Assembly (NCBI GenBank): GCA_003352285.1
Contig: QQVN01000005.1
Coordinates: 62,001 to 126,000 of the forward strand
Reading direction: 5' to 3'
DNA: 64,000 nt
DNA from: Thermoproteota archaeon
GTDB taxonomy: Archaea; Thermoproteota; Nitrososphaeria; Nitrososphaerales; Nitrosopumilaceae
Both the position numbers and the translations under genes were made by a program. Below, piece after piece: positions 25,485 through 34,108 of the stretch; position 1 is the first letter of the stretch, and the number at the start of each line of letters is the position of its first letter. The notes below the pieces were generated by a model. It was not told the DNA's origin and did not search any database. It worked only from the letters and a program-made list of their open reading frames with translations.

Positions 25485-27434
25485 TTGCAACAAATTCAAA
25501 AATTTGAATTAATTTCAGATTATCAACCCACAGGGGATCAGCCCGAAGCAATCCAAAAGATAGTACATGGAATATCAAAAGAGAAAATTCAGACATTACT
25601 AGGCGTAACAGGCAGTGGTAAAACATTCACTGTTGCAAATGCAATTGCAAGAACTGGGAAAAACACCCTAGTTATTTCTCATAACAAGACTTTGGCAGCT
25701 CAGCTTTATGCTGAGCTAAAACAGTTTTTTCCAAAAAATAATGTAGGCTACTTTGTCTCATATTATGACTATTATCAGCCAGAGAGTTACATTCCTCAAA
25801 CAGATACCTATATCGAAAAAGATACGCAGATTAATGAAAAAATTGAAAAGATGAGGCTTGAGGCAACTGCAATGCTGCTCTCAGGGGAGCCAACAATTAT
25901 TGTATCAACAGTATCATGCATCTATTCACTGGGAAACCCAAAAGACTGGGACGAGATGGCAATTACGCTTTCTCAAAAACAGGAGATCAATAGAAGCGAG
26001 ATAATCAAGAAACTAATCAATGCAAGATATGAGAGAAACGATACAGAGATTGCTCCAGGGAATTTTAGAGTAAAGGGCGACACAATAGATATCGTCCCAG
26101 CATACTCTGAAGACATAATCAGAATCTCACTATTTGGAGATGAGATAGAAAAGATTACAATTCTTGATAATGTTTCCCTCAAAGAGAAGAAAAAGATTTC
26201 ACAGATTAGAATTTTTCCTGCAAAGCACTATCTAATAGCAAAAGATGTTAGAGAAAATGCAATCAAATCAATAAAATCAGAACTAAAGAAAAGACTGCCA
26301 GAATTAAACGAATTAGAAAAACAAAGGCTTGAGATGAGGACAAAATTTGACCTTGAGATGATAGAGGAATTAGGGTATTGTTCTGGAATAGAAAACTATT
26401 CGCGCCATTTTGATGGAAGAAAAGCAGGAGAGAAAGCATTTTGTTTGTTGGATTTTTTTGGGAAGGACTTTTTGCTTGTAATTGATGAATCTCATGTCAC
26501 ACTACCACAGTTGCATGGAATGTACAAGGGTGATCACTCTAGAAAAAAAGAGCTTGTCACATATGGATTTAGGCTTCCTAGTGCATATGATAACAGACCT
26601 CTAAAATTTGAAGAGTTTGAGGATTACATCAAAAATACAATCTTTGTTTCTGCAACACCTGGTGAATATGAGAAGAAGAGATCATTTCAGATTGTAGAGC
26701 AGTTAGTGAGGCCAACAGGATTAATTGATCCCATAGTCGAGATAAGGCCCAGTAAAGATCAGATGGATGATCTTATCTCAGAGATTAACAAGACGGCAAA
26801 AAAAGACCAGAGAGTTCTTGTCACAACTTTGACAAAAAGAATGGCAGAAGATTTGGCAGAGTATCTATCAAAGAAACAAATTCGTGTTAGATACATGCAT
26901 GCAGAAATTGAAGGGTTGCAAAGAACTGAGCTAATCAGGCAGCTTAGGCTAGGGGAATTTGATGTTCTAGTAGGAATCAATCTGTTAAGGGAAGGACTAG
27001 ATATTCCTGAAGTATCCCTTGTTGCAATACTTGATGCAGACAAGGAAGGATTTCTAAGAAATGTCACCAGTTTAATTCAAACATTTGGAAGAGCGGCTAG
27101 AAATGCAAATGGAAGTGTGATAATGTATGCAGATTCAGTAACAAAATCCATGAAGGAGGCCTTAGATGAGACAAAACGACGTAGGGAAAAACAAATTCAA
27201 TATAACAAAGAACACAACATTACACCAAAGACCATAATCAAATCAATTCCAGCGCAAGTTGCAAATCTTGATGAAATTAAACATAAATCACCTCATGACT
27301 TGTCAACGGATATAATTGAGCTTGATGCTCAAATGAAAAAGTATGCTGAAGATTTGGACTTTGAGCGAGCAATAGAATGCCGTGAAAGAATTAAAAGAAT
27401 ACAAAAGGAAATTGAAAAGAAAAATGAAAATTGA
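25485..27434 (+). CDS. uvrB: Excinuclease ABC subunit B
   Basis: A 649-residue UvrB, the damage-verifying helicase-like subunit of nucleotide excision repair. Walker A is GVTGSGKT; the strand-separating beta-hairpin is YYDYYQPESYIPQTDTYIEKD-like (YYDYYQPESYIPQTDTY); SF2 motifs continue with VIDESHVT, TLTKRMAEDL, GINLLREGLDIPE and QTFGRAARN. The C-terminal UVR motif (LDFERAIECRERI), which contacts UvrC, is present. Start is TTG at 25485 with TAGCTATAAG about 28 bases upstream. UvrA overlaps its 3' end by 11 bases. Bacterial-type Uvr proteins in mesophilic archaea are generally taken as acquired by transfer. Confidence 0.97.
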   Translation: MQQIQKFELISDYQPTGDQPEAIQKIVHGISKEKIQTLLGVTGSGKTFTVANAIARTGKNTLVISHNKTLAAQLYAELKQFFPKNNVGYFVSYYDYYQPESYIPQTDTYIEKDTQINEKIEKMRLEATAMLLSGEPTIIVSTVSCIYSLGNPKDWDEMAITLSQKQEINRSEIIKKLINARYERNDTEIAPGNFRVKGDTIDIVPAYSEDIIRISLFGDEIEKITILDNVSLKEKKKISQIRIFPAKHYLIAKDVRENAIKSIKSELKKRLPELNELEKQRLEMRTKFDLEMIEELGYCSGIENYSRHFDGRKAGEKAFCLLDFFGKDFLLVIDESHVTLPQLHGMYKGDHSRKKELVTYGFRLPSAYDNRPLKFEEFEDYIKNTIFVSATPGEYEKKRSFQIVEQLVRPTGLIDPIVEIRPSKDQMDDLISEINKTAKKDQRVLVTTLTKRMAEDLAEYLSKKQIRVRYMHAEIEGLQRTELIRQLRLGEFDVLVGINLLREGLDIPEVSLVAILDADKEGFLRNVTSLIQTFGRAARNANGSVIMYADSVTKSMKEALDETKRRREKQIQYNKEHNITPKTIIKSIPAQVANLDEIKHKSPHDLSTDIIELDAQMKKYAEDLDFERAIECRERIKRIQKEIEKKNEN

Positions 27435-30243
27435 TAAATTAAAAATCCGGGGAGCACGTCATCATAATTTAAAAAATATTGATATTGATATTCCAAAAAA
27501 CAATCTAGTAGTTATCAGTGGATTATCCGGCTCTGGAAAATCAACCCTAGCATTTGACACAATTTATGCCGAAGGACAGAGACGATACGTAGAGTCACTT
27601 TCTGCATATGCAAGACAATTCCTGGAGATGATGGACAAGCCAAATGTTGATTCCATAGAGGGATTATCACCTGCAATATCCATCCAGCAAAAGACAACAA
27701 GCAAAAATCCCCGCTCCACAGTTGGGACAACTACAGAGATTTACGACTATTTGAGATTACTTTATGCAAGAATTGGTATTCCACACTGCACAAATTGTGG
27801 GCGAAAGATATCCACACAGTCAGTAGAGACTATTTGTGACTCTATCTTAAAGGATTTTGCAAAGAAAAAGATTCTCGTTTTGGCCCCTATTATTCAGAGA
27901 AAAAAGGGAACATATGAGAAGCTATTTGAGCAGATCAAAAAAGATGGATATTCAAGAATCAGACTAGATGGGGAAATTACATCACTTGATGAAGAGATTC
28001 CACCTCTTGATAAGCAAAAGTGGCACAACATTGAGATTGTTGTTGATAGAATTACAATCGAAAAGGCAGAAAAATCAAGACTTTTTGAGGCAATCCAAAC
28101 TGCAATTAAAACATCAAAAGGCGATGTGATGATATCAACTGAGAAACAAGATAAGATATTTTCACAAAACAATGCATGTCCATATTGTGGAATTACAATT
28201 GGAGAATTAGAACCAAGAACATTTTCGTTTAATTCTCCATTTGGAATGTGTAAAGCGTGTAATGGATTAGGAATAAAGATGGAGTTTGATGAGGATTTAG
28301 TGATACCAGACAAATCAAAATCAATTCTTGAGGGAGCTATTGTTCCATGGAGTGGACGATTCTCATCATTTAGAAAACAAGCATTACGTGCTGTGGGGAA
28401 AAAATTTGGTTTTGATCTAATGACTCCATTAAACAAAATAAAACCAAATCATCTAAAGATAATTCTCCACGGTACAGACGAGATGATTGATTTTAGATAT
28501 CAATCAAAGTCAGGAGATTCATCATGGCAGTATACTGATGCATTTGAAGGAGTATTAGAGAACTTGCAACGTGTGTTTATGGAGACAGATTCTGAATCAA
28601 AAAGAGAGTGGTTAAAGCAATTCATGCGAGACACCCCATGTAATGTATGCAATGCACAAAAGCTAAAACCAGAATCACTTGCAGTAAAAATTAACGATAG
28701 AGGAATAATGGATGTATGTAATCTCTCAATAGATCAGTGTTATGACTTTTTTGATTCCTTAAAACTAACAGAGACAGAGCAGTACATTGCAAGAGATGTA
28801 TTAAAAGAAATTAAGGAACGTTTAGAGTTTTTAAAAAATGTCGGATTAAACTATCTTACACTCAATAGAAGAAGCTCCACGTTATCAGGGGGAGAATCAC
28901 AAAGAATTCGTCTTGCAACACAAATTGGCTCAAATCTTACTGGTGTGCTATATGTGCTAGATGAGCCAACAATTGGACTCCATCAAAGAGATAATGCAAA
29001 GCTCATAAAAACGCTAACAAAGCTACGAAATCTTGGAAATACAGTCATTGTAGTGGAGCATGACGAGGAAATTATACGAAGTTCGGACTGGATGATTGAC
29101 TTGGGACCAGGCGCAGGAGTCCATGGCGGAAATGTAGTTTTTGAAGGCAAGGTAAACAAAATTCTAAACGGTCACAAATCAGTAACAGGAAAGTACCTGA
29201 AAGACAAATCACTTATCACTCTAAAAGATAAAAAAAGAAAACAAGAAGGAGTAATCACAATAAAAGGGGCATCAGAGAACAATCTAAAAGATATCAACGT
29301 AGAATTCCCATTAGGATTATTCATTACAGTTACAGGGGTTTCAGGTTCAGGAAAATCGACTTTGATTAATGAGATATTGTTAAAATCACTAGAATCACAC
29401 TTTTACAAATCAACATCAAGACCAGGTGCACATAAAGAAATCACAGGAATTGAAAACATCGACAAGGTAATTTCAATTGATCAGTCCCCCATTGGAAGAA
29501 CTCCAAGATCAAATCCTGCAACATACATTGGTGCATTTACACCAATCAGGGAGTTATTCTCAAACACAGAGCTATCTAAGGAGAGAGGTTACAAGCCAGG
29601 TCAGTTTTCGTTTAATGTTGCAGATGGAAGATGTTTTGCATGCGAAGGTGATGGGGTAAAACAAATTGAAATGCAGTTTCTTTCTGATGTATATGTAAAG
29701 TGTGATGAGTGTAAAGGAAAAAGATACAACTCTGAAACATTATCAGTTCATTACAAGGGTAAAAACATTGCAGATATTTTAGAGATGACTGTACTAGAGG
29801 CATTAGAATTTTTTGAAAACATTCCAGCAATCAAAAGAAAATTACAAACAATTTTTGATGTAGGGTTAGGATACATCAAGCTTGGACAATCCTCAACAAC
29901 ACTTTCTGGAGGTGAAGCACAAAGAGTAAAGCTTGCATCAGAGTTATCAAAGAAAGGAACAGGAAAAACACTATACATTCTTGATGAACCAACAACGGGA
30001 TTACATTTTGCTGATGTGCAAAAACTTCTTGATGTTCTAAACCGCTTGGTAAATCTTGGAAACACAATAGTAGTAATTGAGCACAATATGGATGTAATCA
30101 AAAATGCAGATTGGATTATTGATTTAGGCCCAGAAGGAGGAGATGAGGGAGGCAGAATCGTGACTGTAGGCACGCCTGAACAAGTCTCTAAAGCCCCTGG
30201 AAGCTACACAGGAAAGTATCTCAAAGAATTCATGCAAAGATGA
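27424..30243 (+). CDS. uvrA: Excinuclease ABC subunit A
   Basis: A 939-residue UvrA starting at ATG 27424 (MKIDKLKIRGARHHN), overlapping uvrB by 11 bases; an earlier in-frame ATG would extend into a lysine-rich tail and is unlikely. It is a tandem ABC ATPase: Walker A GLSGSGKST and GVSGSGKST, signature motifs LSGGESQR and LSGGEAQR, Walker B YVLDEPTIGLH and YILDEPTTGLH. Zinc sites are intact: CTNCG, CPYCG with CKAC, and CFACEGDG with CDECKGKR. UvrA scans DNA for lesions and loads UvrB. Confidence 0.97.
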   Translation: MKIDKLKIRGARHHNLKNIDIDIPKNNLVVISGLSGSGKSTLAFDTIYAEGQRRYVESLSAYARQFLEMMDKPNVDSIEGLSPAISIQQKTTSKNPRSTVGTTTEIYDYLRLLYARIGIPHCTNCGRKISTQSVETICDSILKDFAKKKILVLAPIIQRKKGTYEKLFEQIKKDGYSRIRLDGEITSLDEEIPPLDKQKWHNIEIVVDRITIEKAEKSRLFEAIQTAIKTSKGDVMISTEKQDKIFSQNNACPYCGITIGELEPRTFSFNSPFGMCKACNGLGIKMEFDEDLVIPDKSKSILEGAIVPWSGRFSSFRKQALRAVGKKFGFDLMTPLNKIKPNHLKIILHGTDEMIDFRYQSKSGDSSWQYTDAFEGVLENLQRVFMETDSESKREWLKQFMRDTPCNVCNAQKLKPESLAVKINDRGIMDVCNLSIDQCYDFFDSLKLTETEQYIARDVLKEIKERLEFLKNVGLNYLTLNRRSSTLSGGESQRIRLATQIGSNLTGVLYVLDEPTIGLHQRDNAKLIKTLTKLRNLGNTVIVVEHDEEIIRSSDWMIDLGPGAGVHGGNVVFEGKVNKILNGHKSVTGKYLKDKSLITLKDKKRKQEGVITIKGASENNLKDINVEFPLGLFITVTGVSGSGKSTLINEILLKSLESHFYKSTSRPGAHKEITGIENIDKVISIDQSPIGRTPRSNPATYIGAFTPIRELFSNTELSKERGYKPGQFSFNVADGRCFACEGDGVKQIEMQFLSDVYVKCDECKGKRYNSETLSVHYKGKNIADILEMTVLEALEFFENIPAIKRKLQTIFDVGLGYIKLGQSSTTLSGGEAQRVKLASELSKKGTGKTLYILDEPTTGLHFADVQKLLDVLNRLVNLGNTIVVIEHNMDVIKNADWIIDLGPEGGDEGGRIVTVGTPEQVSKAPGSYTGKYLKEFMQR

Positions 30244-31850
30244 GCTTCAATATCAAAAACATCACCATTCCAGCACATCCAGGAATATACCTGATGAAGG
30301 ACAATACTGGGAAAATAATCTACATCGGTAAAGCTAAAAATCTAAAAAATAGGGTAAGATCATACTTTTTAAAAAATCAAAATTTTAAGACGCAAAAACT
30401 AGTTGAAAAAATTTCAGACATTGAATTTGTTTTAACTGATAATGAAAGTGAAGCCTTTCTCTTAGAATCAAACATGATCAAAAGGTACAGACCAATGTAC
30501 AACATTGAGCTAAAAGACCAACAGAGATACACATATCTCAGACTAACAGAAGAGAAATTTCCAAGACTACTTGTTGCAAGAAGAATGCGGACAGGAAAAT
30601 TTTTGGGCGGAGGGAAAATATTTGGCCCATTTACTCAAGGTAGCTCAAAACTACTTACAATTGGCAGCCTAAGAAAAGCATTCAAGATTAGAATATGCAA
30701 GTCGCTCCCAAAGAAAGCCTGCCTTGAATATCATTTGGGAAACTGTGAGGCACCTTGCGAATTTAAAACTGCACAAGAAAACTATTCAAAAAACATTCTA
30801 GAGTTAGAATCCATTCTAAAGGGTAAAAAAGAGATGCAAGAGTTTGTCTCAAAGCTAAAGCAAGAGATGCAAGAAGCGTCAGATTCACAACAGTTTGAGC
30901 GAGCAAAAGAGATAAGAGATACTCTTCACAGACTAGGCAGTCTTAACACGAATCAAAAGATGGAGTATGTTGAGAACGCACCCGATGAAGATTATTTTGG
31001 AATCATGATTGAAGATCATACAGCACATATCATGACATTAAAACAAAAACAAGGAGTGATAAGAGATAGAGAGAGATTCTCTTTTGATCTTGTAGCAGAC
31101 AATACATTTTCAAATTTTTTATTCCAATATTACACTACACATAAGATTCCAAAATTTGTAATTGTAAATAGTATTCCAGAGAATGTAAAAATTCTAGAGT
31201 CATTACTAAGCAAACATGCTGGGTTTTCAGTAAAGATACTTGCCCCAAAACTTGGAAAAAGAAAAAAGATGATAGATTTGATCATGAAAAACATCAAATT
31301 AATTCAGACAACAGGTGCAGAACCAGGACTAGTAGAGCTCAGAGACATACTAGGTCTAAAGGAGACTCCACGAGTAATCGAATGTTTTGATATATCTAAT
31401 CATGGAGCAGATTATGCTGTAGCATCCATGTCTAGATTCGTCGAAGGTAGGCCTGATAAATCAGGATACAGAAAATTCAGAATAAAGACAGTCACCGGAA
31501 GGGATGATTACGCAATGATTGGCGAGGTAATCAAGAGAAGATATCTGAAACTGGCAGAAGAGAAGCTCAAGTTTCCAGATTTAATCTTGATTGATGGTGG
31601 TAAAGGACAGCTAAGAGCAGCAATTGATTCGCTTGCTTCCCTTGCAGTAAACATTCCTTGTGTGTCATTAGCGAAGAAAAATGAGGAAGTGTTTGTACCC
31701 AAGAAAAAAGAACCAGTAATCATTCCCAAAGAAGAGCAAGCACTCAAGATTCTACAGCATGCAAGAGATGAAGCACATAGATTTGGCGTCTCGTATAACA
31801 GAAATCTTAGAAAAATAGAAACTAAAAAGAAAAAAGGAAAAAATTTGTAG
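30240..31850 (+). CDS. uvrC: Excinuclease ABC subunit C, lacking C-terminal HhH region
   Basis: A 536-residue UvrC that makes the incisions on both sides of the lesion. The GIY-YIG nuclease (HPGIYLMKDNTGKIIYIGKAK, residues about 13-40) cuts 3'; the RNase H-like domain (ECFDISNHGADYAVASM onward) cuts 5'. A UVR motif (SQQFERAKEIRDTL) lies between. Bacterial UvrC usually runs to about 600 residues and ends in a tandem helix-hairpin-helix; here the protein stops in a lysine tail (ETKKKKGKNL) where that would begin. The ATG overlaps the uvrA stop (ATGA). The last 28 bases are copied 754 bp downstream. Confidence 0.95.
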   Translation: MSFNIKNITIPAHPGIYLMKDNTGKIIYIGKAKNLKNRVRSYFLKNQNFKTQKLVEKISDIEFVLTDNESEAFLLESNMIKRYRPMYNIELKDQQRYTYLRLTEEKFPRLLVARRMRTGKFLGGGKIFGPFTQGSSKLLTIGSLRKAFKIRICKSLPKKACLEYHLGNCEAPCEFKTAQENYSKNILELESILKGKKEMQEFVSKLKQEMQEASDSQQFERAKEIRDTLHRLGSLNTNQKMEYVENAPDEDYFGIMIEDHTAHIMTLKQKQGVIRDRERFSFDLVADNTFSNFLFQYYTTHKIPKFVIVNSIPENVKILESLLSKHAGFSVKILAPKLGKRKKMIDLIMKNIKLIQTTGAEPGLVELRDILGLKETPRVIECFDISNHGADYAVASMSRFVEGRPDKSGYRKFRIKTVTGRDDYAMIGEVIKRRYLKLAEEKLKFPDLILIDGGKGQLRAAIDSLASLAVNIPCVSLAKKNEEVFVPKKKEPVIIPKEEQALKILQHARDEAHRFGVSYNRNLRKIETKKKKGKNL

Positions 31851-32172
31851 TTTAGTTTACGTTAACGTTGCCTACCATCCAAGGATGGACGATGCAGAAG
31901 TAATCAACACTTCCTTTCTCATCAAATGTGACATCGAAAGTTGCACCTGGAGACATTAAACTACTATCGAATTTTCCGTCAGGTCCGCCTGCAGATGGAC
32001 TACCACTGGTAACAGTGTGTGCTGCTGCATCATCGTTTGTCCAATGAACTGTGTCACCTACGTTGATAGATACAGATGCTGGGATGTAACATTCGTTAGT
32101 TTCCTCACATCCTGGAATTCCAGAGCCTTGGGGCATTGAAACATTGACTGTTTTTGGTCCCATTGCTTTTGG
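31823..32172. repeat. 350-bp direct repeat, copy 1
   Basis: Identical to 32577-32926 by eye. It covers the last 28 bases of uvrC and the cupredoxin domain plus part of the linker of the 199-residue protein. The pair points to a recent tandem duplication or gene conversion. Confidence 0.85.
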
Positions 32173-32451
32173 TTTCTCCTCCATTGCTTTTGGTTTTTCT
32201 TCAACTTTTGGTTTTTCGTCCATTGCTTTTGGAGTTTCTTCCATCTTAGGTTCAGCTGCTTTTTCTTTTACCTTTTCTGCAATATCTGCAAATGGATCAG
32301 TTTGTGTTGTCTTCTCCATTGGAGCAGTAACTTTAGCTGCAGGTGCTACGACAGCAGTACTTTGAAGATCATCGCCTACTGCTGCTATTCCAGCACCAAA
32401 TGCAACTATTGCTATAGTCCAAGCTATTGCGGCTTTATCAATTGCTGCCAT
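31852..32451 (-). CDS. Membrane-anchored plastocyanin-like blue copper protein
   Basis: A 199-residue protein with an uncleaved or signal-anchor N-terminal helix (IAWTIAIVAFGAGIAAVG), a low-complexity KPKAMEEKPK-type linker (residues about 45-100) and a C-terminal cupredoxin domain. Copper ligands are readable: the first histidine in AAAHTVTSG, then Cys, His and Met in FCIVHPWM. Plastocyanin-like proteins are thought to carry electrons in the copper-based respiratory chain of ammonia-oxidising archaea. The last 110 residues are the same as in the gene at 32606-33847. Its stop lies one base past the uvrC stop. Confidence 0.88.
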   Translation of the reverse strand: MAAIDKAAIAWTIAIVAFGAGIAAVGDDLQSTAVVAPAAKVTAPMEKTTQTDPFADIAEKVKEKAAEPKMEETPKAMDEKPKVEEKPKAMEEKPKAMGPKTVNVSMPQGSGIPGCEETNECYIPASVSINVGDTVHWTNDDAAAHTVTSGSPSAGGPDGKFDSSLMSPGATFDVTFDEKGSVDYFCIVHPWMVGNVNVN

Positions 32452-32576
32452 TTGCTTTGAAGAAAATTCATTAGAATATTAAGCTACTAATCAAATATCA
32501 TCAAGGACACTAGATTACTGGTTTTCATTGGCAAGAAATGACATGCAGGTGTGCACGTACTGCCCAATCTAGGAAT

Positions 32577-32926
32577 TAAAAAGAAAAAAGGAAAAAATTT
32601 GTAGTTTAGTTTACGTTAACGTTGCCTACCATCCAAGGATGGACGATGCAGAAGTAATCAACACTTCCTTTCTCATCAAATGTGACATCGAAAGTTGCAC
32701 CTGGAGACATTAAACTACTATCGAATTTTCCGTCAGGTCCGCCTGCAGATGGACTACCACTGGTAACAGTGTGTGCTGCTGCATCATCGTTTGTCCAATG
32801 AACTGTGTCACCTACGTTGATAGATACAGATGCTGGGATGTAACATTCGTTAGTTTCCTCACATCCTGGAATTCCAGAGCCTTGGGGCATTGAAACATTG
32901 ACTGTTTTTGGTCCCATTGCTTTTGG
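32577..32926. repeat. 350-bp direct repeat, copy 2
   Basis: Identical to 31823-32172, including a non-coding relic of the uvrC 3' end at 32577-32604. This shows that the duplicated unit came from the uvrC-proximal copy or that the block was converted together with it. Confidence 0.85.
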
Positions 32927-33847
32927 AGTTTCTTCAACTTTTGGTGTGGTTACAGTAACTTTCTCTGGAGCAGTTGATGTTGCGCTAACAGAGTAGCTTA
33001 CAGTAAACTCATTGGTGTTCAATGTGTGAACAGCTAATGCATTTCCTGAAAATTCCCATGAGCCCATGGCATTTTTAGGATCTACAAATGTCAATTCAAA
33101 GATAGTTTCTCCATCAGGAGTCCATGTCTTTTCTGCTGTCATTCCCTCAGCCAGAGGTCCTTTTAGTGAGACTAATTGGATTGGTTCAGATGCTGAATAT
33201 GAGAGAATACCAGAATAGGTATTTTCACTTGGTGGCAGAATTATTGCAAGCTGGTGGGATTCATGTCCAACACCTGGGTCTTGCATTGAGCCCATGGTTC
33301 CTGTCTTTACAGATTCACTCATTGCTTTTTCTGTAACGTCGACTTTGTAGTCAACGATAAATGGGGTTGTCTTCATGGTATGTACTGCAAGAGCATTACC
33401 AGAAAATTTCCATTCACCTTTGGATTTCTTCTCATCGACAAATGTTAATGCAAATTTGGTTTCACCGTCTGGTGTCCATATTGCTTGGCCTTTATCCTCA
33501 CCTGGACTTAGTGGTCCATGTAATGTGACAAGCTGAATTGGCTCTGATGCATCATACTTGAGTGTACCAGAGTATACTTTGTCACTTGGTGCTAAGATGA
33601 TTGCAAGCTGGTGGGATTCATGTCCAACACCTGGGTCTTGTTGAGAGGTTAAGCGTTCATAACCTGCCATCATGGCTTTGGTTGGCTCCTCTTTCATCTC
33701 GGCTTTTGGTGGAGTAACAGTTGCTGCAGTTGGTGCTTTTACTTCAGATGTAGAGCTTTGAAGATCATCGCCTACTGCTGCTATTCCAGCACCAAATGCA
33801 ACTATTGCTATAGTCCAAGCTATTGCGGCTTTGTCAATTGTTGCCAT
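32606..33847 (-). CDS. Cupredoxin protein with two internal repeats
   Basis: A 413-residue paralogue of the neighbouring blue copper protein. The N-terminal anchor is almost the same as in that gene. Then come two copies of a domain of about 120 residues (each beginning QDPGVGHESHQLAIIL and containing GNALAVHT), a short linker and the C-terminal cupredoxin with His, Cys, His and Met ligands (AAAHTV, FCIVHPWM). The two repeats, at residues about 69-185 and 195-300, also carry conserved histidines (GHESHQ, AVHT) and may bind metal, which is inference. Extracytoplasmic electron transfer or copper handling is likely. ATG start. Confidence 0.85.
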   Translation of the reverse strand: MATIDKAAIAWTIAIVAFGAGIAAVGDDLQSSTSEVKAPTAATVTPPKAEMKEEPTKAMMAGYERLTSQQDPGVGHESHQLAIILAPSDKVYSGTLKYDASEPIQLVTLHGPLSPGEDKGQAIWTPDGETKFALTFVDEKKSKGEWKFSGNALAVHTMKTTPFIVDYKVDVTEKAMSESVKTGTMGSMQDPGVGHESHQLAIILPPSENTYSGILSYSASEPIQLVSLKGPLAEGMTAEKTWTPDGETIFELTFVDPKNAMGSWEFSGNALAVHTLNTNEFTVSYSVSATSTAPEKVTVTTPKVEETPKAMGPKTVNVSMPQGSGIPGCEETNECYIPASVSINVGDTVHWTNDDAAAHTVTSGSPSAGGPDGKFDSSLMSPGATFDVTFDEKGSVDYFCIVHPWMVGNVNVN

Positions 33848-33909
33848 TTGGGCTGTATAATTTACTTAATGAATATTAATGATCTGTATGTTGCGGGTAT
33901 CGGCAAATT

Positions 33910-34008
33910 TTAGGCAAATTTTTGCCTATGAAAGTATCTTCTCACTTCTGAGATAAACCACTTTTCAAATGGAGTTAATTCAAAGATTCCAGGCTCATTT
34001 TCACTCAT
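33910..34008 (-). CDS. 32-residue small protein
   Basis: ATG at 34008; the peptide starts MSENEPGIFELTPFEKW and ends RRYFHRQKFA. An SD-like AGGTGA lies about four to nine bases before the ATG and forms the end of an even shorter frame (ATG at about 34028, Met-Ser-Asp-Phe-Arg, stop). The amphipathic, aromatic sequence looks coding but I do not recognise it. The stop codon lies beside a perfect inverted repeat. Confidence 0.45.
   Translation of the reverse strand: MSENEPGIFELTPFEKWFISEVRRYFHRQKFA
33911..33928. terminator. Perfect inverted repeat at the end of the 32-residue ORF
   Basis: TAGGCAAA-TT-TTTGCCTA, two 8-base arms. On the minus strand it lies over the last codons of the small ORF and could act as a processing or termination hairpin. 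Confidence 0.35.
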
Positions 34009-34108
34009 GATTTCACCTAAAATCGCTCATGATTGATAAGGGATACTATTTGAAAAATAGTAGAAAAGCTGCGTAACCGCTTATTATCAAAATTACAAAT
34101 CAGACATA

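Noticed and set aside
31823-32926. An insertion sequence or transposon causing the duplication
   Set aside because: No transposase, terminal inverted repeats or target-site duplication is visible; the block is gene and flank sequence only.
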